A stretch of 64,000 nucleotides of DNA from NCBI RefSeq assembly GCF_033473495.1, contig NC_088938.1, positions 2,418,001 to 2,482,000 on the forward strand, read 5' to 3'. A program made the position numbers and the translations under genes. Every line of letters begins with the position of its first letter. The first letter of the stretch is position 1. Positions 1 to 10,949 of this stretch are shown piece by piece. Source of the stretch: Cercospora beticola (taxonomy: Eukaryota > Ascomycota > Dothideomycetes > Mycosphaerellales > Mycosphaerellaceae). The notes below the pieces were generated by a model that was given only the letters and a program-made list of their open reading frames with translations, ran no database searches and was not told where the DNA came from.

Positions 1-183
1 GGACATTCTGGGGGTGTCCTAGGCTTTTCGGCTCAGCTGTGGTGGAAGGAAGATGGAGACTGTATTATGTGCGTGCTGGCTAACGTCGGTACTGTGAATG
101 CAGGCAAAGTGGACTTTGGCACGAGCCCTATTGTGCAACGATCGAACTTTCTCGGGCTGGCCTACGATCTGGTCAAACGCTGA
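1..183 (+). CDS. Serine hydrolase (beta-lactamase-related), C-terminal fragment
   Basis: The frame is open from base 1 to a TGA at 181-183 and encodes about 60 residues. The peptide begins GHSGGVLGFSAQLWW and continues with a hydrophobic strand ending in LANVGT. This resembles the C-terminal HTGG-type motif and final beta strand of the beta-lactamase/penicillin-binding-protein-like serine hydrolases common in ascomycetes, where the H/K-[ST]-G-G box lines the active site. The N-terminal part, including the SxxK nucleophile motif, would lie left of the window. The assignment rests on this short motif only; another alpha/beta fold cannot be excluded. Confidence 0.5.
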   Translation, partial: GHSGGVLGFSAQLWWKEDGDCIMCVLANVGTVNAGKVDFGTSPIVQRSNFLGLAYDLVKR

Positions 184-1474
184 TTGCCTGAACGACCCCT
201 AAGCAGACCGCCAACCAGCAGGTGCTACCTCCCGCCTGCCTCATGGGTAAGATCGTTCCACTAGTGTGGCAGCATTTGTGAAGAGTATGCCGGCAGAGCT
301 AGTCTACATCACAAGGCTATTTAGAGTGTCCGCTTGGCATTGCTCAAACTTGCTCACGATCAGCTCATAGCCGGCTTGTCCTGTGCTAGATCGATCGCAG
401 AGGCTCGCATATAAAGGTGCTGATGGTCCTCGGGGAGGAATCCTTGACACGTTCTCACCTTCTGTATCCTTTGAATGGAGGAGCTGATTCAGCGGCATCG
501 GCATCGGTATTCGACCCTCTCTATTCTCGGCCTACGATGCATCGATCTTCCCAACCTAGGATGGCAGGGCGTCTACAATCAAGGCGAAGCACGGCAACCT
601 CCGAGTGCTCGACTGGAATGCCCATTGAGCGTCTGAACGCCAGAAGTCCATCTTGCCGTGGCGCATACGAGACGTACCGGCGTTGATCACGAGTCTCCAG
701 CTAATACGAATGCCCAATCTTGGTACCTCGATCACCACTCGCTCTGTTCCTTGCATGCCATGGACACAAGCTGTGCAGAGACCCCTCCCATCAAGTGGGT
801 GCTGTGGGTGCTTCGCTGACCAGCGCTGCACACTACTCGATAGCGCTACCTTGGCATACATTCCTGCAGCAAGTGTACGATATGACAGCTGCCTGTTTCG
901 GCTAGAGCTCCGCTTCTTTACGCGAGAGATCCCAAGACTGGGTCGGCGAAGTGCGTGGGGCAGTGGCGTTGCTCTCAACTTCATGTCTTCGACATCTAGT
1001 TCACTGGTCTCAAAGCACGCGCAGCTCTGGTTCACAATCTGACGACCTGCCACTCACAGTCTCTCTATTTGGCAAGGCAGGGATAGAGTGTTTCCAGAAA
1101 AGGGCGATCACTGGTTGGGATTATTCTTTGCAGCTGCCCGCCAAGCCGGCTTGAACGTACCAAGACGCATTGCAGCAAATGAGATGGCAGAGTTGTCACT
1201 GCACCCAAGACTTGTCCAAGCACGCCGCCACAGCTTGTTTCCTACCTCCACCAAAGACGCTATCGCAACCTCGGGGCTACCCTATGATAGGAAGGTATGA
1301 TTGAGTGTACACAGATTGCAGCGGCATGGTGTCGCGTGCAACAAGACCAGTACCAAGCATGGCTGCGACAAGATCTCGTGCAACCGCTAGTCTGCAACGA
1401 CCCAGTATAAGGGCAAGTGAGCTCCCTTTCACTCGTAGCTCCAGCAATCGCAACTTTCTCTTCACATTGCCATC
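184..1474. other. Intergenic, no recognisable gene
   Basis: Overlapping short ORFs on both strands (the longest about 165 codons on the minus strand at 556-1053) have no recognisable motif and overlap one another in antisense. I see no gene here. The last few hundred bases should contain the promoter of the downstream secreted protein gene. Confidence 0.5.
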
Positions 1475-3333
1475 ATGAAGTTCGCTACAGTCGCGGCAGC
1501 TATGCTGCCTCTTGCGGCCGCATACACCAAGGAACAGTACAGATCGGGAGCTGTCATGCAATGGATGATGGAGGCCAAAGAGGTATGGTGATTGTTTCAG
1601 AAGATTCATCGAATCGTATTGATGGAAGTAGTCTGCCTGGGCTGTTGCCAGAGCTGCCGGCGAGTACAAGAGCGAGAGATACAACGGATTCGAAAAGAAC
1701 AAGAAGGGCGATCGAATTCGATGCACCAACGGCAAGGCCGAAGCCGTCGCAGGAGACGCCAACCAAACATACGCCTGCAACGGCATCGATATGTACGACT
1801 TCAAGACTCACGCAGAGCTCGGTAGCAACGGCGGCGAGGGCTCTGGATCTTGGGGTGTCACACTGCAAGGCCGAGACTTCATCGCCATCGGACAGACAGA
1901 CGGCGCCGCGTTTGCTGAGGTGACGAAGCAAGGCAAGCTGGTGTACCTTGGCAGACTTCCTGCGCAATCGACACCAATCATCTGGAGAGAGATCAAGGCG
2001 AATGGTCCTTACATGATCATCGGCTCTGAGGCTGTTGCACATGGCGTTCAGATCTTTGACGTGAGGCGCACCACGTAGATATGTCACACCACTTGCTGAC
2101 AGTGACTTCAGATGCGCAAACTCCTCAAGGTCGATCCGAAGAAGCCGAAGACGTTCAGCACTCTTACTGATGTCACTGTGTTCAATGGTGAGTCTCGAAC
2201 TACAGCACCAACGGACTTTGCCTAGCGTTCCCAAACACCTGTGCACAAGGCATCCACGACAATTAGAGCTAACTGGTTTTCTCAACAGATCCCATCGGTC
2301 TCCCAACTGGCCGCTCGCACAATGTCGTGGTGAACGAGGAGAGGAACTACGCCGTCGCGGTCGGTGCCGCACCAAGGAATACCACATGCAACTCTGGTCT
2401 GGTTTTCATTAACATGGACAATCCTACCAAGCCATACATGTCTGGCTGCGCGCCACAGGATGGTGTAAGTCTTGTTGTCCCGATCTGGGTTGCTGAGGGA
2501 CCAAAATTTGCTGACCCATGCTGCAAAGTATGTCCACGATGCCCAGTGCATTGTCTACCGCGGTCCACACAAGAAATACTACGGAAAAGATATATGTTAC
2601 GGCTTTAATTTGAGTACTCTCTTCTTCCGTTAGATGTGACTGCATTCTAATGATTTCTACAGGAAGATACGTTAACCATCTACAACGTGGAAAACAAGAA
2701 GGGTCTCACTGCCGCCGAGATTATTTCCATCACTCCTTACAAGGGTGCCTCCTACAGCCACCAAGGCTGGGTCCTGGACCCCAACTGGCAAACTCATCTT
2801 GTTTTGGACGATGAGCTCGACGAGGGCTTGGTCGTGCCAGACGAAGTGAACCCAGAGAGTCCTGCATTGGATGGTTTCCCGGTGACCTACATCTTCGACA
2901 TCACAAATCTCGAGAAGCCAGTCAACACCGGATTTTACAAGTCCAAGGTCAAGTCGGTCGACCACAACCAGTTTGTCGTAAGTCTTCTCATCGCACATGA
3001 AAGGCCTGACTAGCGCTAACACCGGTACAGCACAACGGTCTCTCCTTCCAGTCCAACTACCAAGCTGGTCTGCGTGTCCTCGATGTCAGCAGCATTCCAC
3101 GCGATCCTTCGGGAAAGAGTGTTCGCGAGATCGCCTTCTTCGACACATATCCACAAGACGACTCGCTACCTGGTGGCGGACTTCCTGACTGGACCTATGG
3201 AACCTGGAGTCATTACAGCTTCCCCAGCGGCTGGATTGTCATCAACACAATCGATCGCGGCCCATTCGTCGTCAAGTTGAACAACTTCAGGAAGCGCGGT
3301 TTCGGCAGCGAGTATGTCAAGCGTGGCGCTTAA
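1475..3333 (+). CDS. Secreted choice-of-anchor-B / LVIVD-repeat-like protein
   Basis: Seven exons fit: 1475-1582, 1665-2060, 2112-2187, 2289-2464, 2529-2609, 2663-2977 and 3031-3333, giving 484 residues with all phases consistent. The N terminus MKFATVAAAMLPLAAA is a signal peptide. The body has beta-propeller-like repeats with motifs such as HNVVVNEERNYAVAVG, CFGFNEDTLTIYNV-type (here CYGFNEDTLTIYNV) and SHQGWVLDPNWQTHLVLDDE. These match fungal proteins annotated as choice-of-anchor B or regulatory P domain proteins, extracellular and of unknown substrate. Intron 1 uses a GAG acceptor. Intron 5 has TTGAGT where a GTGAGT donor is expected; the alternative donor at 2614 with an acceptor at 2665-2666 would replace ED with LN. 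Family call is fairly secure; function is not known. Confidence 0.8.
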
Positions 3334-4006
3334 GTCGACTGTAATGACAGTCATGATATAATGAAGAGAAAACAGAAATATGATGAAGTCGGATAGCGCT
3401 TGTACGATTTGCCGAGCCAACTCTCGGTTCATTTGAGTTTCCGTTCGGGCTCAGTGTTCCATTCATGTTGTGACCCGCGCCTGCGGTATGCCAAGGCATG
3501 GTGATGTGGCCGTCGGTCGGAAATGTGGGCCTCCGTAGAGTAACCGACGGTATGGTCTACGCCACGGACTTATAGGAGGCCTCTACGCGATTCTTCCGGC
3601 ACTGAATACTAATCAATAGTGATCAACTCTGGAACAATGCTGAATGCGCTCAGATGTGGATTGGAGCCATTCCTCAATCCGTGACTAATTCAATGGGGCA
3701 TACAAACGAATGTTAATTGCCAACCAGGACAGACCTGTCTTTGAAGACAAACCCAGTCGGCCACGTATCTCACACCATTGCGTCTAGTTGGGCGACGAGG
3801 ACTCGGGCGACAGAAATGTACGGGCTCATCCATGCGGTTACCGTTCACTGTAGTCCAATATTGTGGGGACAATACGACTCGGATATCCACAATGCTTGCA
3901 CGAGGCTGAAACCCTATACCAGTTGGCTTGATTCTTAGGGCATAGTCAGGGGAAGAAGACTAGGTATTTCCGTCGATACTAATCGCCTTATAGGGAGAAA
4001 GGCGAT
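3334..4006. other. Intergenic, no recognisable gene
   Basis: Short ORFs at 3690-3938 on both strands are antisense to each other and lack motifs. I see only the 3' flank of the preceding gene and the promoter of the small secreted protein that follows. Confidence 0.5.
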
Positions 4007-4018
4007 AGTATATAGCAG
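4007..4018 (+). promoter_or_regulatory. TATA-like box for the small cysteine-rich secreted gene
   Basis: AGTATATAGCAG lies about 110 bp upstream of the ATG at 4126, a plausible distance for a TATA box with a short leader. Assigned by sequence and spacing only. Confidence 0.4.
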
Positions 4019-4125
4019 AGAATTCAACTTCTTTGATCGGAAAAGGTTAGCTGCCAGAAGTTCTTCAACATCCACTGGAAGAGCCAAACACGTCTCTGTA
4101 GCTCACTTCAGATCAGTCCGACAAG

Positions 4126-4384
4126 ATGCAGTTCTCCATTTACATCACTTTTGTCCTGGGCCTCATTGGCTTCGCAGCTGCTGGTAAGCCACATCTTGTC
4201 CCAGGCTCTACGCGATCAGCCTACACAGCACAAAGCGGCTGACGAAAGCTGTGTACATTTAGACTTGGGCTGCGATGCGCAGTACTGCGATTGCATTAGG
4301 GGAGGCTCATCACAGGGCTCATGCTTCAACGGTCATTGCTCTAATGCATTTCCTCCTGGTAGCACTGTTCCGAGCTGCAATTGA
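4126..4384 (+). CDS. Small secreted cysteine-rich protein (59 aa)
   Basis: Exon 1 is 4126-4183 and exon 2 is 4263-4384, joined by a GTAAGC...TTTAG intron. The product has 59 residues. The first 19 (MQFSIYITFVLGLIGFAAA) form a signal peptide. The mature part, about 40 residues, starts DLGCDAQYCDC and ends in VPSCN. It contains six cysteines (in GC, YC, DC, SC, HC and SC contexts), an even number suited to three disulfides. Size, secretion signal and cysteine density are those of effector-like or defensin-like fungal peptides, but I recognise no family. The coding half is too short for usual ORF filters, yet splice sites, phase and stop all agree. Confidence 0.7.
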
Positions 4385-4967
4385 TCGGAGTGGCACATAG
4401 ACGTCGGGACGGAGGAGAGGACTGTCAGCGACGATATGGGTTTTGGACCTCACAGCTTGTGTTGAAAGAGTATCTCCCAAATATACTCAACGGCATCACA
4501 AGATGGGGGTCTACTCGGAGTGCCATGCTCTCCACCAAATTTTCTGTGCCAATACTGCGAGCAGCATCGCGCTAGGACTTTACAATAGCAGAATCACAAG
4601 CACCACAAGGTTACCACAAGGTCGCCATGTTCCTGCAGCTTTGTCAAGCACCGCCTACTCACATTCTGCACAAGCCCGTAACTCTCGAGTTGAGACGTCA
4701 TCTGATCCTCCATCGACATACTTTCCGATTCGCGATTGCAGAATTCGGAAGGTGTGATGTGCAAACCAGATTGCCCATTTCAGCCAACACGAAAGCTACT
4801 TGCAAAGTTGGACGAATGGCGTCGAAGCAAGTGTGGCTTGTGTACCTTGCAGCAAGAAACAATGTGAATCCTATTACAATGATCAGCAGAGGCTGTGTAT
4901 TCTCGATATTTCATTTATATAGCGTGATGCACAACGAGGTCATGCAGGATATACCGATACCGCTACA
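4385..4967. other. Intergenic, no supported gene
   Basis: An open stretch around 4700-4860 holds a short cysteine-containing frame (MCKPDC...CGLC) ending in TGA, but I found no start, signal peptide or convincing upstream exon. A TATA-like TTTATATAG at about 4914-4922 probably serves the carboxylesterase at 4968. Confidence 0.4.
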
Positions 4968-6759
4968 ATGAAGTCCATAACGTGCAGCATACTAGCAACA
5001 GCACTTACAGCTGCTGCTCAAGGTATAGGGCTAGTAACTGATGATTTTCCAATTGTGGATCTGGTGAGTGCGAAATGTGGTCGTTGTGATATGTATGCCT
5101 GCTGACTTTGTTCACAGGGCTATGCTCGGCACGCCCCTACGAAAATCAACCAGACTACACTGAACAAAATATCATACGCAACCTATTCCAACATTCGCTT
5201 CGCGCAGCCTCCCGTCGGTGCACTGCGTTTCCGGAAACCAAAAGTCCCTCCACCATACGCCGAAGGAGTCCAAGATGGCGTGATATCACAGAATGAGACG
5301 AATTGCATACAGTCCGTACCAGGATACTTCACGTCCTTACCAGGCTTGAATGGAACCTCATGGGGACAAGAAGACTGTCTGTTCCTGGATGTCATCGTGC
5401 CCGAAGGTGTAAAGCAAGGCTCCAGCGTGCCAGTGCTCCACTGGATTTATGGTGGTGGCTTTTTCTTCGGAGCTAAGGATACTGGAGGAAATCCGGCGGC
5501 GTTGTTCGATCGCATGACTGCAGACGACAAGTTTGTGATTGTGGCATCGAATTACCGGCTTGGAGTCCTTGGCTGGAGTGCTGTAGAGGGAGAGTCTGGC
5601 ATAGATGCGAATGCAGGTTTGTACGACTCCCAGGCTGCGTTGGAATGGACTCGCGATAATGTGCATCGTTTTGGTGGGGACTCAAATCAAGTCACGGTCA
5701 TGGGCCAAAGTGCGGGAAGTGGCATTATCGAGCATTTGCTAGCCGCAACTAGCGAAGGCCAGAGACCATCTTTTCAACAGGTAAGTGAAACGAGCTCCAT
5801 TCTCATTGTCAAAGACTAATAGCTGCACGAAGGCTATTCTCTCCTCTCCCGGCTATCGCCCACATGTCAATCGCTCCATCGAGACACTCGGCCTGTGGCG
5901 TGAATTGTTGAATCAAACCAAGTGCACCGATTTCGACTGCGTTAAGAAACTACCAGAGACAACCATCGCTGAAGCAAACCGGTATCACTACCTCGAAGCT
6001 CCGTCTGGTGGATTTCCTGGTTCCTCGATCTCTTACGGGCCAGTCATAGATGGAGATCTGGTCAAGGACCTTCCCGAACGCGTCCTGCAACAAATTAGTC
6101 AGTTTTCACCAGCTCCACCGAGCTATGTGAAACGAGTTATTGCAGGTGATATGAAGAAAGATGGAGCAGCTTCCACGATCGGCGACTTCACTTCTTGGGC
6201 AGAGCAAGTTTCCGTGTTTGCACGAACGCCTTCGAATGCGACCATCTCAGCGATCGAGAACCTCTACGGGCCATTCAATGGATCCGGATCATCGTTTCGC
6301 GAGGATGGGTCTGTCGAAATGACTCCATTCGATACCTTCTCGGGGGACGTGATCTTTGCTTGTCACTCCCATTTCGTGGCCGAAGCCTTTGCTGCATATC
6401 GTGCAAGTGGTCACTGGCCAGGGCTGGACAGTGAAAGCTACCGCTACGAGATGTCAATCCAGCCGGCAGTACACGGCCAGGACATCAGCTATTACTTTTT
6501 TGATGAGATCGTGGCGGCCCTGGATCCCACCGTAGAAGAATCTGTTGCAACAGACTTGCAGCAAAAGTTTCGAGACTTTATCATGGGTCGAGAAATGGAG
6601 GGTTGGCCCGAGTCTACCTCGAGTGGGGGCGATGCTCGAGATTGGCTGAACATCACTGCAGATGGCCTTGTTGCTGTCGAGCAGGCCGATGAGGGTGATC
6701 GTCGGAAAAAGTGCCGAGAGATTGTCTCATTGTACGGGAACGAGGCGGATGGGTGGTGA
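4968..6759 (+). CDS. Secreted type-B carboxylesterase/lipase
   Basis: Three exons, 4968-5063, 5118-5780 and 5833-6759, encode 561 residues. The start MKSITCSILATALTAAAQG is a signal peptide. The carboxylesterase type-B order follows: substrate-side motif RFAQPPVGALRF, EDCLFLDV, oxyanion-hole IYGGGFFFG, nucleophile elbow VMGQSAGSG (Ser), and the late HGQDISYYFF (His). Such enzymes hydrolyse ester bonds of lipids or plant and xenobiotic esters outside the cell. The acid member of the triad, usually Glu in a NEG-type motif after the GPVIDGDLV segment, seems to be KDG (Asp) here in GDMKKDGAAS. The substrate cannot be told from sequence. The family call is secure; the Glu-to-Asp reading is an eye alignment. 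Confidence 0.88.
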
Positions 6760-6906
6760 GCTGAGCGGACCGGCCATAAATAGTGACCGCGATATATAAT
6801 TCTCGATGAAACTTGCCCCTGAGCACAGTGTACATCTCGAAAGAGAGGGCACGTCCCAGGAATAGACTTTTGACAGGAGGAAGGAGGAGGGAGAACTCCG
6901 CACATG

Positions 6907-6914
6907 GCGGCAAG
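6907..6914. repeat. Left target-site duplication of the 13-kb element
   Basis: GCGGCAAG here and ACGGCAAG at 19920-19927 directly flank the inverted ends; seven of eight bases match. This is consistent with an 8-bp duplication in which one copy mutated, or with a 7-bp one. Confidence 0.6.
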
Positions 6915-6947
6915 ACGGGGGCCGAAACCTTAGTGGTTGCCACTACG
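6915..6947 (+). repeat. Left terminal inverted repeat
   Basis: Thirty-one of 33 bases match the reverse complement of 19887-19919, including a perfect 28-bp core that begins GGCCGAAACCTTAG. Beyond 6947 similarity falls off quickly. Confidence 0.8.
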
Positions 6948-6978
6948 AATTTCGATCAAAACACCTACGTAAACAACG

Positions 6979-7026
6979 CTATTACCACCTCTATCACCAC
7001 CTCTATTACGCCCTCTATCACTCGCA
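6979..7026 (+). repeat. Four imperfect 12-bp tandem repeats
   Basis: Four copies of a CTCTATCACCAC-like unit lie just inside the left inverted repeat and ahead of the integrase-like frame. Subterminal repeats of this kind are often transposase-binding sites; that role is inferred from position only. Confidence 0.5.
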
Positions 7027-7039
7027 ACACACTCGCAGC

Positions 7040-8750
7040 ATGCCTCGCTATACTGTCGATTATAGTTAATAGTATAACTTTATTAAGGAACGCGTAGAGG
7101 CAGGTATACCCCGAGCTACTATCGTTTCTAAGCTCGCTGCCGAGGGCATTATAATATTAACACGCACTCTTAGCCGTACTATATCAAGCTGGAACGTTTT
7201 GTACGGCAGTTAAAGGCCTAATTAGCGTCTTAATAATAAAGAGAAGCTGCGACTACGTATTGTTTAGTTATATTACTTTATACGTACTACCGACGCTAAG
7301 GCAGCGGAGATTCTTAAACTAGAAGGATTCGTAATCGGTGCCTACCGCTATAGTATTATACGCAAAGAGATAGGCTTATAGAAGCGCAAATATAGTACTA
7401 AATAAGAAGAAGAAGAAGACCGGATTATCTAGCTACTATAGGTTAAACTATAGAAGTCTATAGTAGAGTCGTTTAGTAGGCGGAATCTATATACGTATAT
7501 AAGGATAAAGCATAATATTATTAGACGGTTTAAGCCCTCTGTACTACTATTATAGCGTTAAGCGCACCGCTAACGATTCTAGTAACCGTATATACGCCGC
7601 TATCCGCGACTTTAACTCTAAGGGCCTCCGTAAGCGTACCGAACGAATCTGCGAACACTATAGCGCTATTATTACGCCTAGACTATTCTATATACTATTA
7701 ATAGACGCATACTATAAATTCGAGCATTAGGGTATCTAAATCTATACTACGATTAATATTTATTTATGCTATATCGTATAGATTTATATCGGAATTACTA
7801 GCCGTATAGCTGTCTTAGTTCTCGCTTAATACGTCTATACTCTACGCGCGACAAGAACAGTACTATAGATAGTTAAATCTAATCGTAGTATAGAGATAAT
7901 CCTAGCTACTAATACCTATTATATAGTTCGTATAGCCTACTACGAATAGGAGCAGAATCCGGACGATACGCCGGTATACCTAACATTTAACGAGGTGTTT
8001 AAATACGGCACTAGTAAGATAAATTAGCGTATTAAGGCATAGTAGAATTAATAGGCACCTGCGCTAGAAGGCTAGAGGGCGTACTTCTACGAATTAACCG
8101 ATAATAGACACTTTAACGACAGATCCTTAGCGGATAAGATCGCGTTTCTCGCGATATATATACCGATTATACGGCACGAGGTTTATTAGTTTGTTAAGGT
8201 TTAGAACTACTATCGTATTCGGAAATAGGCGAAAAGGCCGCATAGTATTCTAGGTATTCTATATAAGCTATTTAACTACTCTTAGCTTTATTAGGCTAGC
8301 TACTAAGGGCTGCTACTACCTAAGGGTATATTAGATAGTATTAAGGAAGAATTGAAGGATTTTAGTAAGGCTACTCGTAGTAATAGTGTTAAATACTCGC
8401 TAATCCGATATGTATAGACCTTAACGCCTACCTACCCTAGGATATACTATAATAGTACTACGAGGCAATACAGCCGCACGGCTTTAAGCTGCTAATTAAT
8501 AGTAGTGCGATTAACTCTAACGGTAAACGCCTTCACCGCCTTGCTTATATATAACTACGTAGTTTAATTGCTAATTATATAGCCTCTAATTAACTTCCAA
8601 TTCTAGCCGAGCTTAATAAGCCGCTAGTAGCTCGTAACTAGGTACCTCTACGCTACGTTAAACGAGCGTTTAGAGCCGCTAGTAATTAGCCGATTATTAA
8701 TAACGATATAGGGTTAGTAGAGTTCGCCGACTACCTATAATATATATCTC
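7040..8750 (+). pseudogene. RIP-decayed integrase-core (DDE) protein of a fungal mobile element
   Basis: One plus-strand frame can be followed from ATG at 7040 (MPRYTVDYS) to roughly 8750 through many TAG/TAA stops and no clear frameshift. Early parts read FIKERVEAGIPRATIV and EILKLEGFVIGAYR. Then comes an integrase catalytic core: LLIDAYYKFEH, INIYLCYIV, SNRSIEI, and later LADKIAFLAIYIPIIRHEVY. This pattern matches fungal integrase-core-domain proteins of the kind grouped in PANTHER PTHR46177 (from memory). The first acidic residue (IDAY, about 7703) remains. The second Asp reads Asn in SNRS (about 7881) and the Glu reads Lys in RIKA (about 8033), both G-to-A changes. It is certainly non-functional. 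The 3' end is approximate. Confidence 0.7.
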
Positions 8751-8999
8751 CGGCACCGCGAGCTACGATAGTTCTAGCGTATAAGATAGCGTAGAAATCT
8801 CTGCGTACCCCGCTATAAACTAACGCTTCTATAGCGCTACGGTATATTCTATTCCTCTACTATTTCTTAATCTACTAGCGAGCCTCTAATACCTTACCCT
8901 ATAACGCTAATACTATAAGCAATAATAGCGGCATATAGGGTACCTTCTATGCTATTAATAGCAATAACTATACTAGGCTATATAGCAACTATGCCTTCT

Positions 9000-10310
9000 G
9001 CGGCGTATACGGCTTAAGGAATCCAAATCTGCTAACTAAATAGTTCCGACGCGAGGCTTCTACGTACCTAGGCGCTAGCAACGCTGCTAGTAGCGCTATA
9101 ACTATAAGTATACCGGAACCTCCGGGGTATTAGTTATTTGCTAGAATTCTATTATACGCTAACGACGTACGCAATACTACGAATATACGGTATAAACTAC
9201 GGCCTTCCGCGAACGCTAGTTCTAAGCCTCTGTCTTATCGTAAACTAATACCTATAGTAGTAGCTTAACCGCAGGTAGGGCCGGTTAAGAGGTATAGCTA
9301 CGGTATTTAGCTATATACGTAGGCGATTAATATTAAGCTTAATAAGGATACCGAGATATAGTACTACGCTAAGGTTAAAAGCTATAACTTTATAATAGAA
9401 GACCTATTTACTAATAAGGAGTTTAATAATACTAATACCGACCTTCTAGCGTTTATTATCGACCGCCTTCCGCGAGAGGAGTTTAAGGCCTATCTACTAT
9501 AGAGTATTAAGGAGTTCTACGGTATTATATTCTTTAAGGATTTTAACGACGATACTACTAAACTAACTATAATTAATATACAAGCCTAGTAGTATAAGGA
9601 TATTAAGGAAGCAATATACGCCTTTAAAACTCCGAGGACTACTATACCCTATACCTTTAAGGTGCTCGTTTAAACCTTAACGATAGATAAGCGTATAAAG
9701 AAGCGCAAAGAACGTACTACGAGTATAGTAACTAGCGAGCCTACGAGTCGTTATAGCAGCGTTGTTCTATCTATTAAGAACGATACGTTTATTAAGACTA
9801 AGAAGCCTTCCTTTATAGAGATAGTTTCGAACTATAATAACCTACCTACGACAATTAATTTAACTAGCAATACTATAACGGTGCCTACTACGTTGCCTAC
9901 TACCGTGCTAGCGGTACTAGTAGTGCTAGTAGTGCTAGCGGTACTAGCGCACGATATAGAGGCCGATAGTGCAGTTAATTAGAACGCTAATTAAAGCGTT
10001 AATTAAGAGGCTAACAAGGTAGCTAATTAAGAGCCTAACTAGCAAAAGAAGGGTAATAAACAACACTCTAAGGTAGCCGATTAAGAGGCTAAGAAGAGAG
10101 CTAATTAACTAGCTAAGCGTTAAAGGATAGAGGTATTACCTATATATATATCTACTAGGAGTACTACGAAGAAGAACTAGTATAGCTTAATACCGTACCG
10201 TAGTATACTTATAGGTAGAACCGTTGTTTAGAGGTATACTAGGGTTTATTTAGAATACTAGAGGCTGTATTTAATAGTATTTAAGACTAGGGGAATAGTT
10301 ATAGAGGCAG
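9000..10310 (+). pseudogene. Second RIP-decayed frame of the outer element, unknown function
   Basis: A single plus-strand frame (codons starting at positions such as 9449) runs for over 1 kb broken only by TAG/TAA. Readable blocks include FIIDRLPREEFKAYL, SIKEFYGIIFFKDF, a basic KRIKKRKERTT and a late acidic/Ala/Asn-rich repeat with EAKKRAN. No catalytic motif is recognisable. The preserved frame with stops at presumed Gln/Trp codons argues for a former protein rather than chance. Start and end are approximate; the tail overlaps the end of the minus-strand frame described separately. Confidence 0.45.
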
Positions 10311-10680
10311 AAACTAGAGTATTAAATTAAACGACTCGTAGTTATAGCGTTACTATTTAAATAGTAACTCGCTATTAAGCTATAGGCTCTTTACGCTCGC
10401 TATTAGGCTACAAACCCTTCTATAACGCGTAAATGTCTTTAGCCTTACTATTAGCCTTAGTACGTAGCTATTCTAACTACTAATCGTACGTCTTAATCTA
10501 TTTACTATATCTAGCTACCTTCTCGTTTAATATAGCGTTATTAGCCTCTAGCATAGTTACCTTATCCTAAAGCTTAGCTAATATACTCTCTAGTATAGCG
10601 AGTCGCTCCTAGGTATTAGTAGTACTACTATCTTTACTACCCTCCGTATCCTTAGGAATAGCGTTTCTAGCTTAATAACT

Positions 10681-10685
10681 ACCTT
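10681..10685. repeat. Target-site duplication ACCTT of the Copia element (left)
   Basis: ACCTT precedes the 5' LTR and recurs at 16760-16764 immediately after the 3' LTR. Confidence 0.85.
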
Positions 10686-10916
10686 TGTTAGAAAGTGCAG
10701 TCTAGTTAGATATTCTAAGAGACACTTTAGGAATTAGGATTAGGTAATATAGGTTATATAATACTAAGTTATATAACCTAGCTAATACCTATCTTAGGAG
10801 TAAGATATAACCTATAACTAACTAATATAATTAACTCGGTTAGTTCCTACTTATTATCTCTACTTCTACTATATTATACCTATCCGACGAGTGCCTACGA
10901 GAATACAAATTTAATA
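10686..10916 (+). repeat. 5' LTR of the Copia element
   Basis: Starts TGTTAGAAAGTGCAG and ends AATTTAATA, the last bases probably a RIP-altered TAACA. It is nearly identical to 16377-16598, differing mainly by CA/TA and TG/TA changes. Confidence 0.88.
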
Positions 10917-10931
10917 GGTTATAAGCCCGGG
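10917..10931 (+). promoter_or_regulatory. Primer-binding site of the Copia element
   Basis: GGTTATAAGCCCGGG directly follows the 5' LTR. The same 15 bases directly follow the 5' LTR of the second element (minus strand, 18997-19011). The complement CCCGGGCTTATAACC looks like a tRNA anticodon arm with a TAT anticodon, so priming by a tRNA fragment is possible. Confidence 0.6.
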
Positions 10932-10949
10932 TTTATAGAGAGGCTCTAA

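Noticed and set aside
556..1053. 165-codon minus-strand ORF
   Set aside because: No motif, overlaps several plus-strand ORFs of similar length; probably chance in mixed-composition DNA.
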